A stretch of DNA of 64,000 bases, taken from positions 124,001-188,000 of the forward strand of contig DASWYF010000020.1 in NCBI GenBank assembly GCA_036405135.1, in the 5' to 3' direction. Numbering within the stretch: the stretch's first letter is position 1; each line of letters starts with the position of its first letter. Below are positions 57,121 to 64,000 of the stretch, piece after piece. The translations under genes and the position numbers were made by a program. The notes below the pieces were generated by a model, which saw only the letters and a list, made by a program, of their open reading frames with translations, was not told where the DNA came from and did no database searches. The DNA is from Verrucomicrobiia bacterium (GTDB lineage Bacteria > Verrucomicrobiota > Verrucomicrobiia > Limisphaerales > JAEYXS01).

Positions 57121-57508
57121 GGAAACTGAACCCCATGATTCACTATGGAGGACTATTTGCAAGCAAGGCTCGACTCAGGCCGGAGAATGAGAAGCGGAGG
57201 GGGGAAAGAATCGAACGTCAGTCTTATAGTGTTCTGCGTTCCGAAGGGAGGGAAATGCCTTATACGGTATTTCCAATCAAACAATCTGCGTTTTTGGCGG
57301 TTAAACATCTTAATGGAAGGTGATTACTGCAGTGTCAGATGCGGATCAACGGGCGTTCTATGAGTGCGAAGTGTTGGGTGGCGCTTGACAGGTGGGAGTT
57401 CACTGGTAGTCTCTGCGGCTCCGTTTATGGCGGGGTGTCGGGATCAGCGGGCTTGCTGGCCGGACATAGTGGCTTGAGCCACAGACATTTAAATCGAGAG
57501 ATAGACGC
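57121..57508. other. Spacer upstream of rpmH
   Basis: About 390 bases between divergent genes. It holds a putative promoter for rpmH (annotated separately) and short ORFs of doubtful composition. No DnaA box or hairpin was found here. Confidence 0.5.
57385..57412 (+). promoter_or_regulatory. Putative promoter of the rpmH-rnpA operon
   Basis: TTGACA (57385-57390), 16-base spacer and TAGTCT (57407-57412). The same TAGTCTC and the same spacing occur upstream of tonB (23042-23069), which supports both as -35/-10 pairs. A transcript would begin about 90 bases before rpmH. Confidence 0.45.
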
Positions 57509-57646
57509 ATGAAACGCCAGTATCAACCTTCGAAGATGCGCCGCAAGCGGCAGCACGGTTTTTTGAGCCGCAATTCCACGAAGAGCGGTCGTGAGATTCT
57601 TCGCCGCCGCCGTAATTTGGGCCGTAAGCGCCTGACTCCGGTCTAA
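57509..57646 (+). CDS. rpmH: Ribosomal protein L34
   Basis: A 45-residue, highly basic protein: [18 protein letters not shown], then [18 protein letters not shown] and LGRKRLTPV, matching bL34 along its whole length. It is a component of the large ribosomal subunit. The gene is too short for many ORF finders. It starts the conserved rpmH-rnpA-yidD-yidC-jag block. Confidence 0.97.
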   Translation: MKRQYQPSKMRRKRQHGFLSRNSTKSGREILRRRRNLGRKRLTPV

Positions 57647-57671
57647 TTCTCTTTTTCTTTTGGCCGTATAT

Positions 57672-58046
57672 ATGGCCGAAGATCGCCCCAAGGCGCTTGG
57701 CTTGCCCCGGTCCGCTCGTTTGCGGCTGGGGCATGAGTTTCGCCGGGTAAAAGAGGGTGGTAAACGGCTGGTTCATGGCTGTTTGATCGCGAACTGGCTG
57801 GTTTTGCCGGAGGACGGTGAGTCACGCTTAGGCGTGGTCACGAGCCGGAAGATTGGCGGTGCCGTGGTGCGTAATCGCGCCCGGAGATTGATGCGGGAGA
57901 CTTTCCGGTTGAACCGGGGTATCTTGAAATCGCCCGTGGAGATGGTGTTGGTGGCGCGGGCATCGATCGTGGGCAAAAGCCAGCAGGAGGTGGAGCGTGA
58001 TTATGTCACTGTTCTTCGCCGGGCGGGCTTGTTGAAAGAGTCTTGA
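57672..58046 (+). CDS. rnpA: Ribonuclease P protein component
   Basis: A 124-residue basic protein with the RnpA signature RKIGGAVVRNRARRLMRETF (RNR motif) and the late AREALRR-like helix replaced by VERDYVTVLRRAGLL. It binds RNase P RNA and helps tRNA 5' maturation. ATG 57672 is favoured; a TTG at 57660 is an alternative. Its stop overlaps the next ATG (TGATG). Confidence 0.95.
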   Translation: MAEDRPKALGLPRSARLRLGHEFRRVKEGGKRLVHGCLIANWLVLPEDGESRLGVVTSRKIGGAVVRNRARRLMRETFRLNRGILKSPVEMVLVARASIVGKSQQEVERDYVTVLRRAGLLKES

Positions 58047-58411
58047 TGCATGTGTGGCTGCAACACTTATTGATAGGCATCGTCCGGCTGTATCGCTGGC
58101 TGTTGTCTCCGGTGTTGACGCAACTCTTCAATCCGAACGGCTTGTGCCGGTTCAATCCCAGTTGTTCGGAATACGCGCTGCAATCTCTCCAAATCCATGG
58201 CGCGTTCCGTGGTTCATGGCTGGCCTTCAAGCGCATCTTGCGCTGCAATCCGTGGGGATCATTTGGATTCGATCCCGTACCTTCCAAGAAAAATGGTCAG
58301 CCGCATTGTGGCTGCGGGGGCGATCACGCCCAACATCATCAGGACAAACCGGTGGCAGTGACGGCACCGGTACATGGTCCGGCTTTTGCACCTCGTCCGA
58401 CTTCTAGCTAA
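58046..58411 (+). CDS. yidD: Membrane protein insertion efficiency factor YidD
   Basis: A 121-residue protein with the YidD core: LYRWLLSPVL, then GLCRFNPSCSEYALQSLQ, GSWLAFKRILRCNPWG and FGFDPVP, all conserved (Cys cluster included). The C-terminus is extended with His/Cys-rich residues (PHCGCGGDHAQHH), unlike the short family average. Such proteins aid YidC-dependent insertion. ATG 58046 overlaps the rnpA stop by one base. Confidence 0.93.
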   Translation: MHVWLQHLLIGIVRLYRWLLSPVLTQLFNPNGLCRFNPSCSEYALQSLQIHGAFRGSWLAFKRILRCNPWGSFGFDPVPSKKNGQPHCGCGGDHAQHHQDKPVAVTAPVHGPAFAPRPTSS

Positions 58412-60261
58412 TGGATCGTAAATCTCTCATCATCGTAATCATCTCGGCGTGCCTTTTGGTCGCATGGTTTCCCCTCACGCGCACGATTTGGCCGCCATCG
58501 CCGCAAACCACGGCGATGGGCACGACCAATGCGCCCGGCAACATCGGGACAAACGCCGTTTCATCCACGAATGCCGCATCCATCTCGGCAATGCCTGCCA
58601 GTTCAGGGGCAACTGCTGCTACGCCAGCGTCCAATCTGCTCGTAGCGCCGAACACGCCGGAGCAGACGGAAGTGCTGGTGGCAGGTGATGTGCAATACAC
58701 GTTCACCTCGCACGGCGGCGGCATCAAGCTGGTAGAGTTGACGAAATATGCGCATTCAGTGGGATCGAAGACGGGGGCGGATACGAACAAGTACGCGACG
58801 TTGAACACGAAAGCGCCGGTGCCCGCGATGGCGTTGCTGGGCGGTTTGGCGATCGAAGGGGACGGTATCTTCAAGCTGACGAAGACGGGGAATGCGATCC
58901 GCGCCGAAAAACAGGTGGGGAACGAGCTCTACATCGTGAAGGAGTTTACGCCGGGGACGAATTACATGCTGCATACGAAGGTGCGGATCGAGAATCGCAC
59001 GGCCCAGCCGATCCGTCTGCCAGCGCAAACGCTCATCTTCGGCACGGCGACACCGCAGACCGCGCATGAGGCGGAGCAGACGATGGGGTTCATCTACTAC
59101 GATGGAGAAAAGGATCATCACTACGATGGCGGATGGTTCGCGAACAGTTTCCTCGGTTGCTTCGGCGGCAAGCCGCGCAGTGAATATTCCGCCACTCCGG
59201 AACGGAAGATAGTTTGGGCGGCGGTGAACAACCAGTTTTTCACCATGGCAGCGATCCCGAAAGATCCTGCCGCGCAGTTCATCTCCAGGCGGGTTGAATT
59301 GCCTCCGCCCACGGCCGAAGAGAAAGCGCAGGACCGCCGCGCCCTGCCTCACCCCCACGGTTATCAGAGCGGTTTTGTTTACCCCGAATCTATCCTTGCC
59401 GGGAATGGCGTGATCGAGCGGGAGTATGATCTCTTCAGCGGTCCACGTGAGTATAACATGCTCGCAAAGATCGCTACCGCGAAGCAGAACACGAATTTGG
59501 ATCTGGTGATGAAGTTCGGCGGGTTCTTCGGCTTCTTCGCGAAGGCGCTGTTGCTCTCCATGAACAAACTGGTTTCCTGGGGCTTCAACTACGGCTGGGC
59601 GATCGTGGCCATCACGGTGATCATCAAGCTGGTGTTCTGGCCGCTCACCCATGCGAGCACGAAATCGATGAAGCGCATGGCGGCACTGGCGCCGGAGCTG
59701 AAGAAGATACAGGAGAAGTACAAGGACGATCCGCAGAAACTGACGCAGAAGCAGTTCGAACTGTGGCGTGAGCATAAGATCAACCCGTTCGGAAGCTGCC
59801 TGCCGATGTTGCTGCAGATCCCGGTGTTCTTCGGTTTCTTCACGATGTTGCGCACGGCGATCGAGTTGCGCGGTGCGGAATTCCTGTGGGTGATGGATCT
59901 CTCGCAATCGGATACGGTTGCTGTCATTCCGGGCCTTGGCTGGCTGCCGTTCATCGGCATCGCGGGTTACGGTTTGCCGATCAATCCGTTGCCGTTGCTG
60001 ATGGGTGTCACGATGTTCTGGCAGGCACGCATCACGCCGCAATCGCCCACGATGGATCCGGTGCAGCAGAAGATGATGCAGTATATGCCGCTGTTCTTCC
60101 TGCTGTTCCTGTATAATTACTCGGCCGGTCTGGCGCTCTACTGGACGACGAACAACCTGCTCACGATCTTGCAGACCAAGATGACGAACACGGAGCCTGC
60201 GAAGCCTGCGGGTGAAGAGAACAAAGGCCCGGTCGCTCCGGTGAAGAAGGCCAAGAAATAA
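58411..60261 (+). CDS. yidC: Membrane protein insertase YidC
   Basis: A 616-residue Gram-negative-type YidC: N-terminal membrane helix (SLIIVIISACLLVAWF), a large periplasmic beta domain (about 80-370), then the Oxa1 core with five membrane helices (FGFFAKALLLSMNKLVSWGFNYGWAIVAIT; KINPFGSCLPMLLQIPVFFGFFTML; LPINPLPLLMGVTMFWQ; MPLFFLLFLYNYSAGLALYWTTNNLL). It inserts and folds inner-membrane proteins. The start is one base before the yidD stop ends (TAATG). The Lys-rich tail resembles ribosome-binding tails. Central to the block. Confidence 0.97.
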   Translation: MDRKSLIIVIISACLLVAWFPLTRTIWPPSPQTTAMGTTNAPGNIGTNAVSSTNAASISAMPASSGATAATPASNLLVAPNTPEQTEVLVAGDVQYTFTSHGGGIKLVELTKYAHSVGSKTGADTNKYATLNTKAPVPAMALLGGLAIEGDGIFKLTKTGNAIRAEKQVGNELYIVKEFTPGTNYMLHTKVRIENRTAQPIRLPAQTLIFGTATPQTAHEAEQTMGFIYYDGEKDHHYDGGWFANSFLGCFGGKPRSEYSATPERKIVWAAVNNQFFTMAAIPKDPAAQFISRRVELPPPTAEEKAQDRRALPHPHGYQSGFVYPESILAGNGVIEREYDLFSGPREYNMLAKIATAKQNTNLDLVMKFGGFFGFFAKALLLSMNKLVSWGFNYGWAIVAITVIIKLVFWPLTHASTKSMKRMAALAPELKKIQEKYKDDPQKLTQKQFELWREHKINPFGSCLPMLLQIPVFFGFFTMLRTAIELRGAEFLWVMDLSQSDTVAVIPGLGWLPFIGIAGYGLPINPLPLLMGVTMFWQARITPQSPTMDPVQQKMMQYMPLFFLLFLYNYSAGLALYWTTNNLLTILQTKMTNTEPAKPAGEENKGPVAPVKKAKK

Positions 60262-60312
60262 ATAGGCTCGCGGAACGAGTCGAGTTCGAGAACGCTAAAG
60301 ACAAACTTACTT

Positions 60313-60762
60313 ATGGCAGCGAAACCTAAGGAAACTTTGGAACAATTGCTCGGCCACCTCGGCTTTCCCGCCACGGTGGAGGAGCATCAACTGGATGACG
60401 TCCTCCTGCTAGATGTGAAGGCAGATGACGCCGGGCGTCTGATCGGTCGCCAAGGCCAGACCCTTGGCGCGCTCCAATACTTGGTGAACCGCCTGCTCAT
60501 CCGCCAGGATGCCGCCGCGCCAAAGGTGATGGTGGACGTGGCTGGTTACCGCGCGGAAGCCCGCGATGCGCTGGTGAAGAAGGCCAAGGACGCTGCTGAG
60601 AAGGTGCGCCGCTGGGGTGACATCGTGGAGCTGGAGCCGATGAGCCCCTTCGACCGTCGCATCGTGCACAACGCGATCAAGGATGATCCGGATATCGAAA
60701 CGCACAGCGTGGAAGTGGAAGGAACGACGAAGAAAGTCGTGATCCTGCGCCCGAAACGTTAA
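60313..60762 (+). CDS. jag: KH-R3H RNA-binding protein (Jag/KhpB-like, lacking the Jag N-domain)
   Basis: A 149-residue protein with a KH-II domain (DAGRLIGRQGQTLGALQYLVNRLL, GxxG loop) and an R3H domain (PMSPFDRRIVHNAIKDDPDIETHSVEVEGTTKKVVI). It lacks the N-terminal Jag domain found in many homologues. KhpB binds RNA and influences cell division and gene regulation in other bacteria. The position after yidC is standard. A terminator follows. Confidence 0.93.
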   Translation: MAAKPKETLEQLLGHLGFPATVEEHQLDDVLLLDVKADDAGRLIGRQGQTLGALQYLVNRLLIRQDAAAPKVMVDVAGYRAEARDALVKKAKDAAEKVRRWGDIVELEPMSPFDRRIVHNAIKDDPDIETHSVEVEGTTKKVVILRPKR

Positions 60763-60781
60763 GCAATCCAAAACCAAATTT

Positions 60782-60818
60782 ATCCCCGCTCCAAAGGATA
60801 TTTTGGGCGGGGATTTTT
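60782..60818 (+). terminator. Rho-independent terminator after jag
   Basis: ATCCCCGC (60782-60789) pairs with GCGGGGAT (60807-60814), with a 17-base interior that can extend the stem, then TTTTT. It marks the end of the rpmH-jag operon. Confidence 0.75.
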
Positions 60819-60924
60819 GTTTGGGGATGATCTCAACTTTGCTTCATTCCCGTTAAACTTTCCCTCCACCCAGATATTCTCCTTTCCGTTCTCCGCCATT
60901 GCGGTTAGAGGATTCCCTGCGCTT

Positions 60925-61758
60925 ATGAAATCGTATCGCCTGAACCGTTTGTTCAATGCCAAGTCTGGCCGTTGCTTTGATGTCGCCGTGGACCACGGTT
61001 TCTTCAATGAACGCGGTTTCCTCCAAGGCATCGAAGACCTTGATGAAAGCGTGAAGACGCTTGTGGCCGCCAATCCCGACGCCATCCAGCTCACCGTTGG
61101 TCAAGCACGCCATCTGCAATCCATTCCCGGCAAGCTCAAGCCCGCGCTCGTTCTCCGCACGGACGTGGCCAATGTCTATGGCACTCAGCTTCCGCGCACT
61201 TTGTTCAGCCGCATGATTGAGCAACCGGTGGAGCAAGCCCTGCGCCTTGATGCCACCTGTGTTGTCGTGAACCTCTTCCGCATCCCGGAACAACCCGAGG
61301 TCACCGATCAGTGCATCCAAAATATTCTCCGTATCAAACCCGAGTGCGATCGCTACGGCATGCCGCTGATGATCGAACCGCTGGTATTTCAAGCGAACCA
61401 GAAGGCGGGCGGTTACATGGTGGATGGCGATCTTGATAAGATCCTCCCGCTCGTCCGTCAGGCTGTGGAACTCGGTGCGGACATCATCAAGGCAGACCCT
61501 ACAGATGATGTCTCCGTCTATAACCAAGTCGTGAAGATTGCCGGTGGCATTCCCGTTCTCGTACGCGGTGGCGGCAAAGCGGCAGACAAGGAAATCCTCG
61601 AGCGCACCGAGAAGCTCATGGGCCAAGGCGCACATGGCATCGTCTATGGCCGTAACATTATTCAGCACAAAGATCCGGCAGGCATGACGAAGGCGCTGAT
61701 GGCCATCGTCCACGAAGGCACATCCGCCACCGAAGCCGCTAAATTCATCAAAGCTTAG
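60925..61758 (+). CDS. Class I aldolase (DhnA/LsrF/DeoC-like fold)
   Basis: A 277-residue TIM-barrel aldolase. Diagnostic parts are FDVAVDHGFFNE near the N-terminus, LRTDVANVYG, LMIEPLVFQAN, the Schiff-base-lysine strand ADIIKADPTDD, and IPVLVRGGGKAADKEIL with a phosphate-binding glycine set at the end (GAHGIVYGRNI). Family members include archaeal-type class I FBP aldolase and LsrF thiolase. It could cleave fructose-1,6-bisphosphate or another phosphorylated sugar. ATG 60925 (MKSYRLNRLF) is chosen; the upstream ORF extension runs over the terminator region. Confidence 0.85.
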   Translation: MKSYRLNRLFNAKSGRCFDVAVDHGFFNERGFLQGIEDLDESVKTLVAANPDAIQLTVGQARHLQSIPGKLKPALVLRTDVANVYGTQLPRTLFSRMIEQPVEQALRLDATCVVVNLFRIPEQPEVTDQCIQNILRIKPECDRYGMPLMIEPLVFQANQKAGGYMVDGDLDKILPLVRQAVELGADIIKADPTDDVSVYNQVVKIAGGIPVLVRGGGKAADKEILERTEKLMGQGAHGIVYGRNIIQHKDPAGMTKALMAIVHEGTSATEAAKFIKA

Positions 61759-61771
61759 TTTTTCGTATTAC

Positions 61772-62425
61772 ATGGAATCACCGATTGTCATCGCTATCGA
61801 CGGCCCCAGCGCCAGCGGCAAGAGCACGAACTCCAAGCTCATCGCCAAAAAACTCGGTTACACCTACGTGGACACTGGTGCCATGTATCGCACCCTCGCT
61901 TGGTACTGCCTCAAGAACGGTGTGAATGTGGATGACGAAAAGGCCGTCGCATCCACGATCCGCAAATGGAAGACCACGCTCGTGAATCAAGAGGGTCACG
62001 CACGTCTGCTGGTGGAAGGTTACTATCCGGAAAAAGAGATCCGCACCTCCGAGACCAGCGCCGCCGTTCCGAAAGTCGCCGCTGGCCCTAAGGTCCGCGA
62101 CTGGATGAAGCTGAAGCAACGCGAGTGCATCCAGTTCGGCAACCTCGTGATGGAAGGTCGCGATATCGGCACCAATGTTTTCCCTGAGACGAACTTCAAG
62201 TTCTACCTCGATGCTTCGTTGGAAGAGCGCAACCGCCGTCGCGAAGCTGATGGCGTGCAGGAGAACCTCGCGGAACGCGATAAGCGCGACAGTCAACGCA
62301 AGGCCGCTCCACTCATGATCGCCCTCGGAGCTACGCTCATCAACAACTCAGGTGAGACCCCCGAGGACACCTCAAACCGCATCATCGCCGAGTTTCACAA
62401 GAAACAGGCGGAGTTGAAGAAGTGA
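61772..62425 (+). CDS. cmk: Cytidylate kinase
   Basis: A 217-residue Cmk with P-loop IDGPSASGKST, YVDTGAMYRTLAWYCL, an NMP-binding insert, VMEGRDIGTNVFP and ASLEERNRRRE (lid Arg residues). It phosphorylates CMP and dCMP with ATP in the cytoplasm. It starts 13 bases after the aldolase and is followed 31 bases later by plsC, likely one operon. Confidence 0.95.
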   Translation: MESPIVIAIDGPSASGKSTNSKLIAKKLGYTYVDTGAMYRTLAWYCLKNGVNVDDEKAVASTIRKWKTTLVNQEGHARLLVEGYYPEKEIRTSETSAAVPKVAAGPKVRDWMKLKQRECIQFGNLVMEGRDIGTNVFPETNFKFYLDASLEERNRRREADGVQENLAERDKRDSQRKAAPLMIALGATLINNSGETPEDTSNRIIAEFHKKQAELKK

Positions 62426-62456
62426 CAGGCCGATCGCATCGCGACCATTTAACTGC

Positions 62457-63095
62457 GTGAACACCATCTACAAAATCACGTGGCACTCTGGTCGCCTTGC
62501 GTTCAAGCTGTGGTTCCGTTGGCGCATCTACAATGTCGAGCGCGTGCCGCTGGAAGGTCCAGTGATTCTCGCTTCCAATCATGCCAGTTTCGCCGATCCG
62601 CCGCTTATTGGATGCTCCATCCCGCGCCAGATCAATTATCTCGCGCGCGAATCTCTCTTTCGTTTCCCTGGAGTTGGCTGGTATCTGCGCCAGCTCACGG
62701 CGGTGCCCGTGGACCGCGATGGCGGTGGCGCTAAAGGCCTGAAGATCATCCTCGATCGTCTGCTCGCGGGCGGCGGCATCACGCTTTTTCCGGAAGGCAC
62801 GCGCACTAGCGATGGCAACCTGCAACCTGCGCGCTCTGGCATTGGCCTCACCGTCATCAAATCGAACGCACCCGTAGTCCCCGTGCGCATCTTTGGTGCG
62901 TTCGAGGCTTATGGTCGGCACCTGAAATTTCCACGCATGAAGCCGGTCATGGTGAAATACGGCAAGCCGATGATGTTCGAAGCCTTGCGCGAAGAAGCCA
63001 AGACCTGCACCAAGCCGCGCCTCAAAGAGATTTACCAGGAAGTCGCCGATCAGCTCATGGCTGAAATCGCCAAACTGGAACCAAAGGCAGATTAA
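62457..63095 (+). CDS. plsC: 1-acyl-sn-glycerol-3-phosphate acyltransferase
   Basis: A 212-residue PlsC: H-x4-D motif NHASFAD (about residue 40), glycerol-phosphate-binding GVGWYLRQLTAVPVDRDGGG, FPEGTRTSDGNL (about 110) and VPVRIFGAFEAYGRH. It acylates lysophosphatidate to phosphatidate at the membrane. Start is GTG 62457. The order cmk-plsC recurs in several bacteria. Its end is followed by an inverted-repeat spacer. Confidence 0.93.
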   Translation: MNTIYKITWHSGRLAFKLWFRWRIYNVERVPLEGPVILASNHASFADPPLIGCSIPRQINYLARESLFRFPGVGWYLRQLTAVPVDRDGGGAKGLKIILDRLLAGGGITLFPEGTRTSDGNLQPARSGIGLTVIKSNAPVVPVRIFGAFEAYGRHLKFPRMKPVMVKYGKPMMFEALREEAKTCTKPRLKEIYQEVADQLMAEIAKLEPKAD

Positions 63096-63102
63096 GTGGA
63101 GC

Positions 63103-63221
63103 GCGACTCTCCGAGTCGCAGCAGGTCACCTGAGCAAAGCAGACATGAGATAACGCATCAGTTTTGTCCTGCCGTATTTTCGAATACCCCGGATTGTTTG
63201 ATGTTGCTGCGACTCAGAGAG
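63103..63221. repeat. Inverted repeat pair in the plsC 3' spacer
   Basis: GCGACTC-TCC-GAGTCGC (63103-63119) is a 7-bp hairpin. CTCTCCGAGTCGCAGCA (63107-63123) is repeated in inverted orientation with one mismatch at 63205-63221. The 81-bp interval lies between convergent genes and may act as a two-way terminator or be a mobile-repeat remnant. Confidence 0.55.
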
Positions 63222-63233
63222 CGTTCCCAGATC

Positions 63234-64000
63234 TCAATACGGACTTAACCGATAAAACCTTCTCGGCGCCAACAACGGCGGCACGCGTCCCCCTTGTCCG
63301 ATATCCCGCACGGTGAACGAACCCTCTGGCCGATCATTGATCACCTCCATGAGTTGCCAGTTCGGTGAAGAAAGCGAATCGCTCGACTCCAATCTCCACA
63401 CGCTCTTCGGTGGAACGATCATCTCCAATTCCACACCCAAGAGCTGATCAATCAAGCCTGTCTTCCAGATGATGTTGTCAAAACTTGCCGTCGTCGGTGC
63501 GTAGCTCATCGCCTGCAAGCGCAGGTCAAATGCCACATCATCCCACGATGACCACACGTTATTCAGCATCACAGCGATCACATTCTCACCTGGTTGTAGT
63601 AGCCCGATGAACGGCGTGAGGTCGTAATACAAAACATCATTCCCCTGATCGCTCACCGTATCGATGCCCGAGGTCACCAGCTTCACACCGTTCAGATAAA
63701 TCTCCAGCGCCTTGCCATTCGCTCCGCGCGTGCAAGTGGCGGAGAGCAAAAACTCTTCAAACATTTCCGTGGGCACATTGAATGAGCGTCGGAAATAATA
63801 CGCATCCTTCTGTGGTGTGATGGATGTCACGATATTACGCGGCCCGCCACCTGTGCCCAATTTGGCTTTGCCCGAAGACCACGCGCTATCATTGAAGCCG
63901 CGCGCATACCAATCACTCGCTGGTGTCATCACAGAATACTTCCAAGTCGCACCCAATGGCAGCAGCTCCGTCCAGTTCGCATCATTCGGCGAAGGCATCG
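63234..64000 (-). CDS. Large exported or surface protein, C-terminal part (5' end outside window)
   Basis: The minus-strand frame runs off the right edge; about 255 residues are present. A galactose-binding/jelly-roll-like segment (PLGATWKYSVMTPASDWYARGFNDSAWSSGKAKLG) has the beta-sandwich pattern found in carbohydrate-binding and glycosidase accessory domains (FRRSFNVP; LEIYLNGVKLVTSG; DLTPFIGLLQPGENVIAVMLNN). It is followed by a region with VWRLESSDSLSSPNW. It is probably a non-catalytic part of a larger Verrucomicrobia-type surface protein. The catalytic portion, if any, lies beyond the window. Confidence 0.7.
   Translation of the reverse strand, partial: MPSPNDANWTELLPLGATWKYSVMTPASDWYARGFNDSAWSSGKAKLGTGGGPRNIVTSITPQKDAYYFRRSFNVPTEMFEEFLLSATCTRGANGKALEIYLNGVKLVTSGIDTVSDQGNDVLYYDLTPFIGLLQPGENVIAVMLNNVWSSWDDVAFDLRLQAMSYAPTTASFDNIIWKTGLIDQLLGVELEMIVPPKSVWRLESSDSLSSPNWQLMEVINDRPEGSFTVRDIGQGGRVPPLLAPRRFYRLSPY

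Noticed and set aside
57145-57363. 72-codon ORF upstream of rpmH
   Set aside because: No ribosome-binding site, mixed composition, and it lies in the promoter spacer.
58756-60042. 428-codon minus-strand ORF
   Set aside because: Antisense shadow of yidC, with no recognisable domain.

Overview
The window looks like chromosomal DNA of a diderm, GC-rich bacterium of the Verrucomicrobiota (Pedosphaera/Limisphaerales-like). That placement is inference from gene content: a TIGR03790-type protein, small exported CxxCH cytochromes, arrays of exported HEAT-repeat proteins, lineage-type hypothetical families ending in N-L-R-x3-C-P-E, and clear outer-membrane machinery (TonB receptors, secretin, LptF). 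No rRNA, tRNA, CRISPR array, prophage or insertion sequence is visible.

Layout. 0-3.9 kb: two GT4 glycosyltransferases, a WecA-type sugar-phosphate transferase and MoeA. 4.0-10.4 kb (minus strand): XseA, then four consecutive genes for exported HEAT-repeat proteins carrying five related modules. 10.7-13.7 kb: a YdcF protein, a tandem pair of small exported proteins and a lipoprotein hydrolase. 13.8-25.7 kb: an iron region with ferritin, two TonB-dependent siderophore receptors, a PiuC-like dioxygenase, a DUF4198-like protein, a PepSY membrane protein and a TonB-ExbB-ExbD-coiled-coil operon. 25.7-30 kb: an ECF sigma factor with a membrane partner, DUF4256 and PurU. 30.2-36.3 kb: a type II secretion/type IV pilus-like operon (GspE, GspL/PilN-like, PilO/GspM-like, GspD). 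36.3-45 kb: two small cytochromes, an EF-hand protein, an FGE-fold protein, an MgtC/DUF4010 protein, LptF, an oxidoreductase and a tandem hypothetical pair. 45-54.7 kb: small genes, a PhnP-like hydrolase, a TIGR03790 protein, a ParDE-type toxin-antitoxin pair, a nuclease-ligase fusion and a Sel1-repeat protein. 54.8-57.1 kb: a large EF-hand/redoxin/haem/copper-monooxygenase protein. 57.5-63.1 kb: rpmH-rnpA-yidD-yidC-jag, then an aldolase, cmk and plsC.

The most striking signal is a pair of leaders directly before the two TonB-receptor genes. Each has a 13-bp closing helix enclosing the same motifs (CGGAGAAA, a small hairpin, TTTCATAAGGCATC), and the helix is kept by compensatory changes at four pairs plus three wobble exchanges. 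This looks like a cis-acting RNA, possibly a riboswitch, that I do not recognise. Together with ferritin, the dioxygenase and the TonB motor it suggests an iron or siderophore regulon controlled at the RNA level. Other noteworthy items are a TonB protein with a four-cysteine ladder (every sixth residue) on its cytoplasmic tail, a second structured element at 13.8 kb, a single-chain MBL nuclease/ATP-dependent ligase, paired DnaA boxes at 45.0 kb, and short tandem repeats in several spacers.
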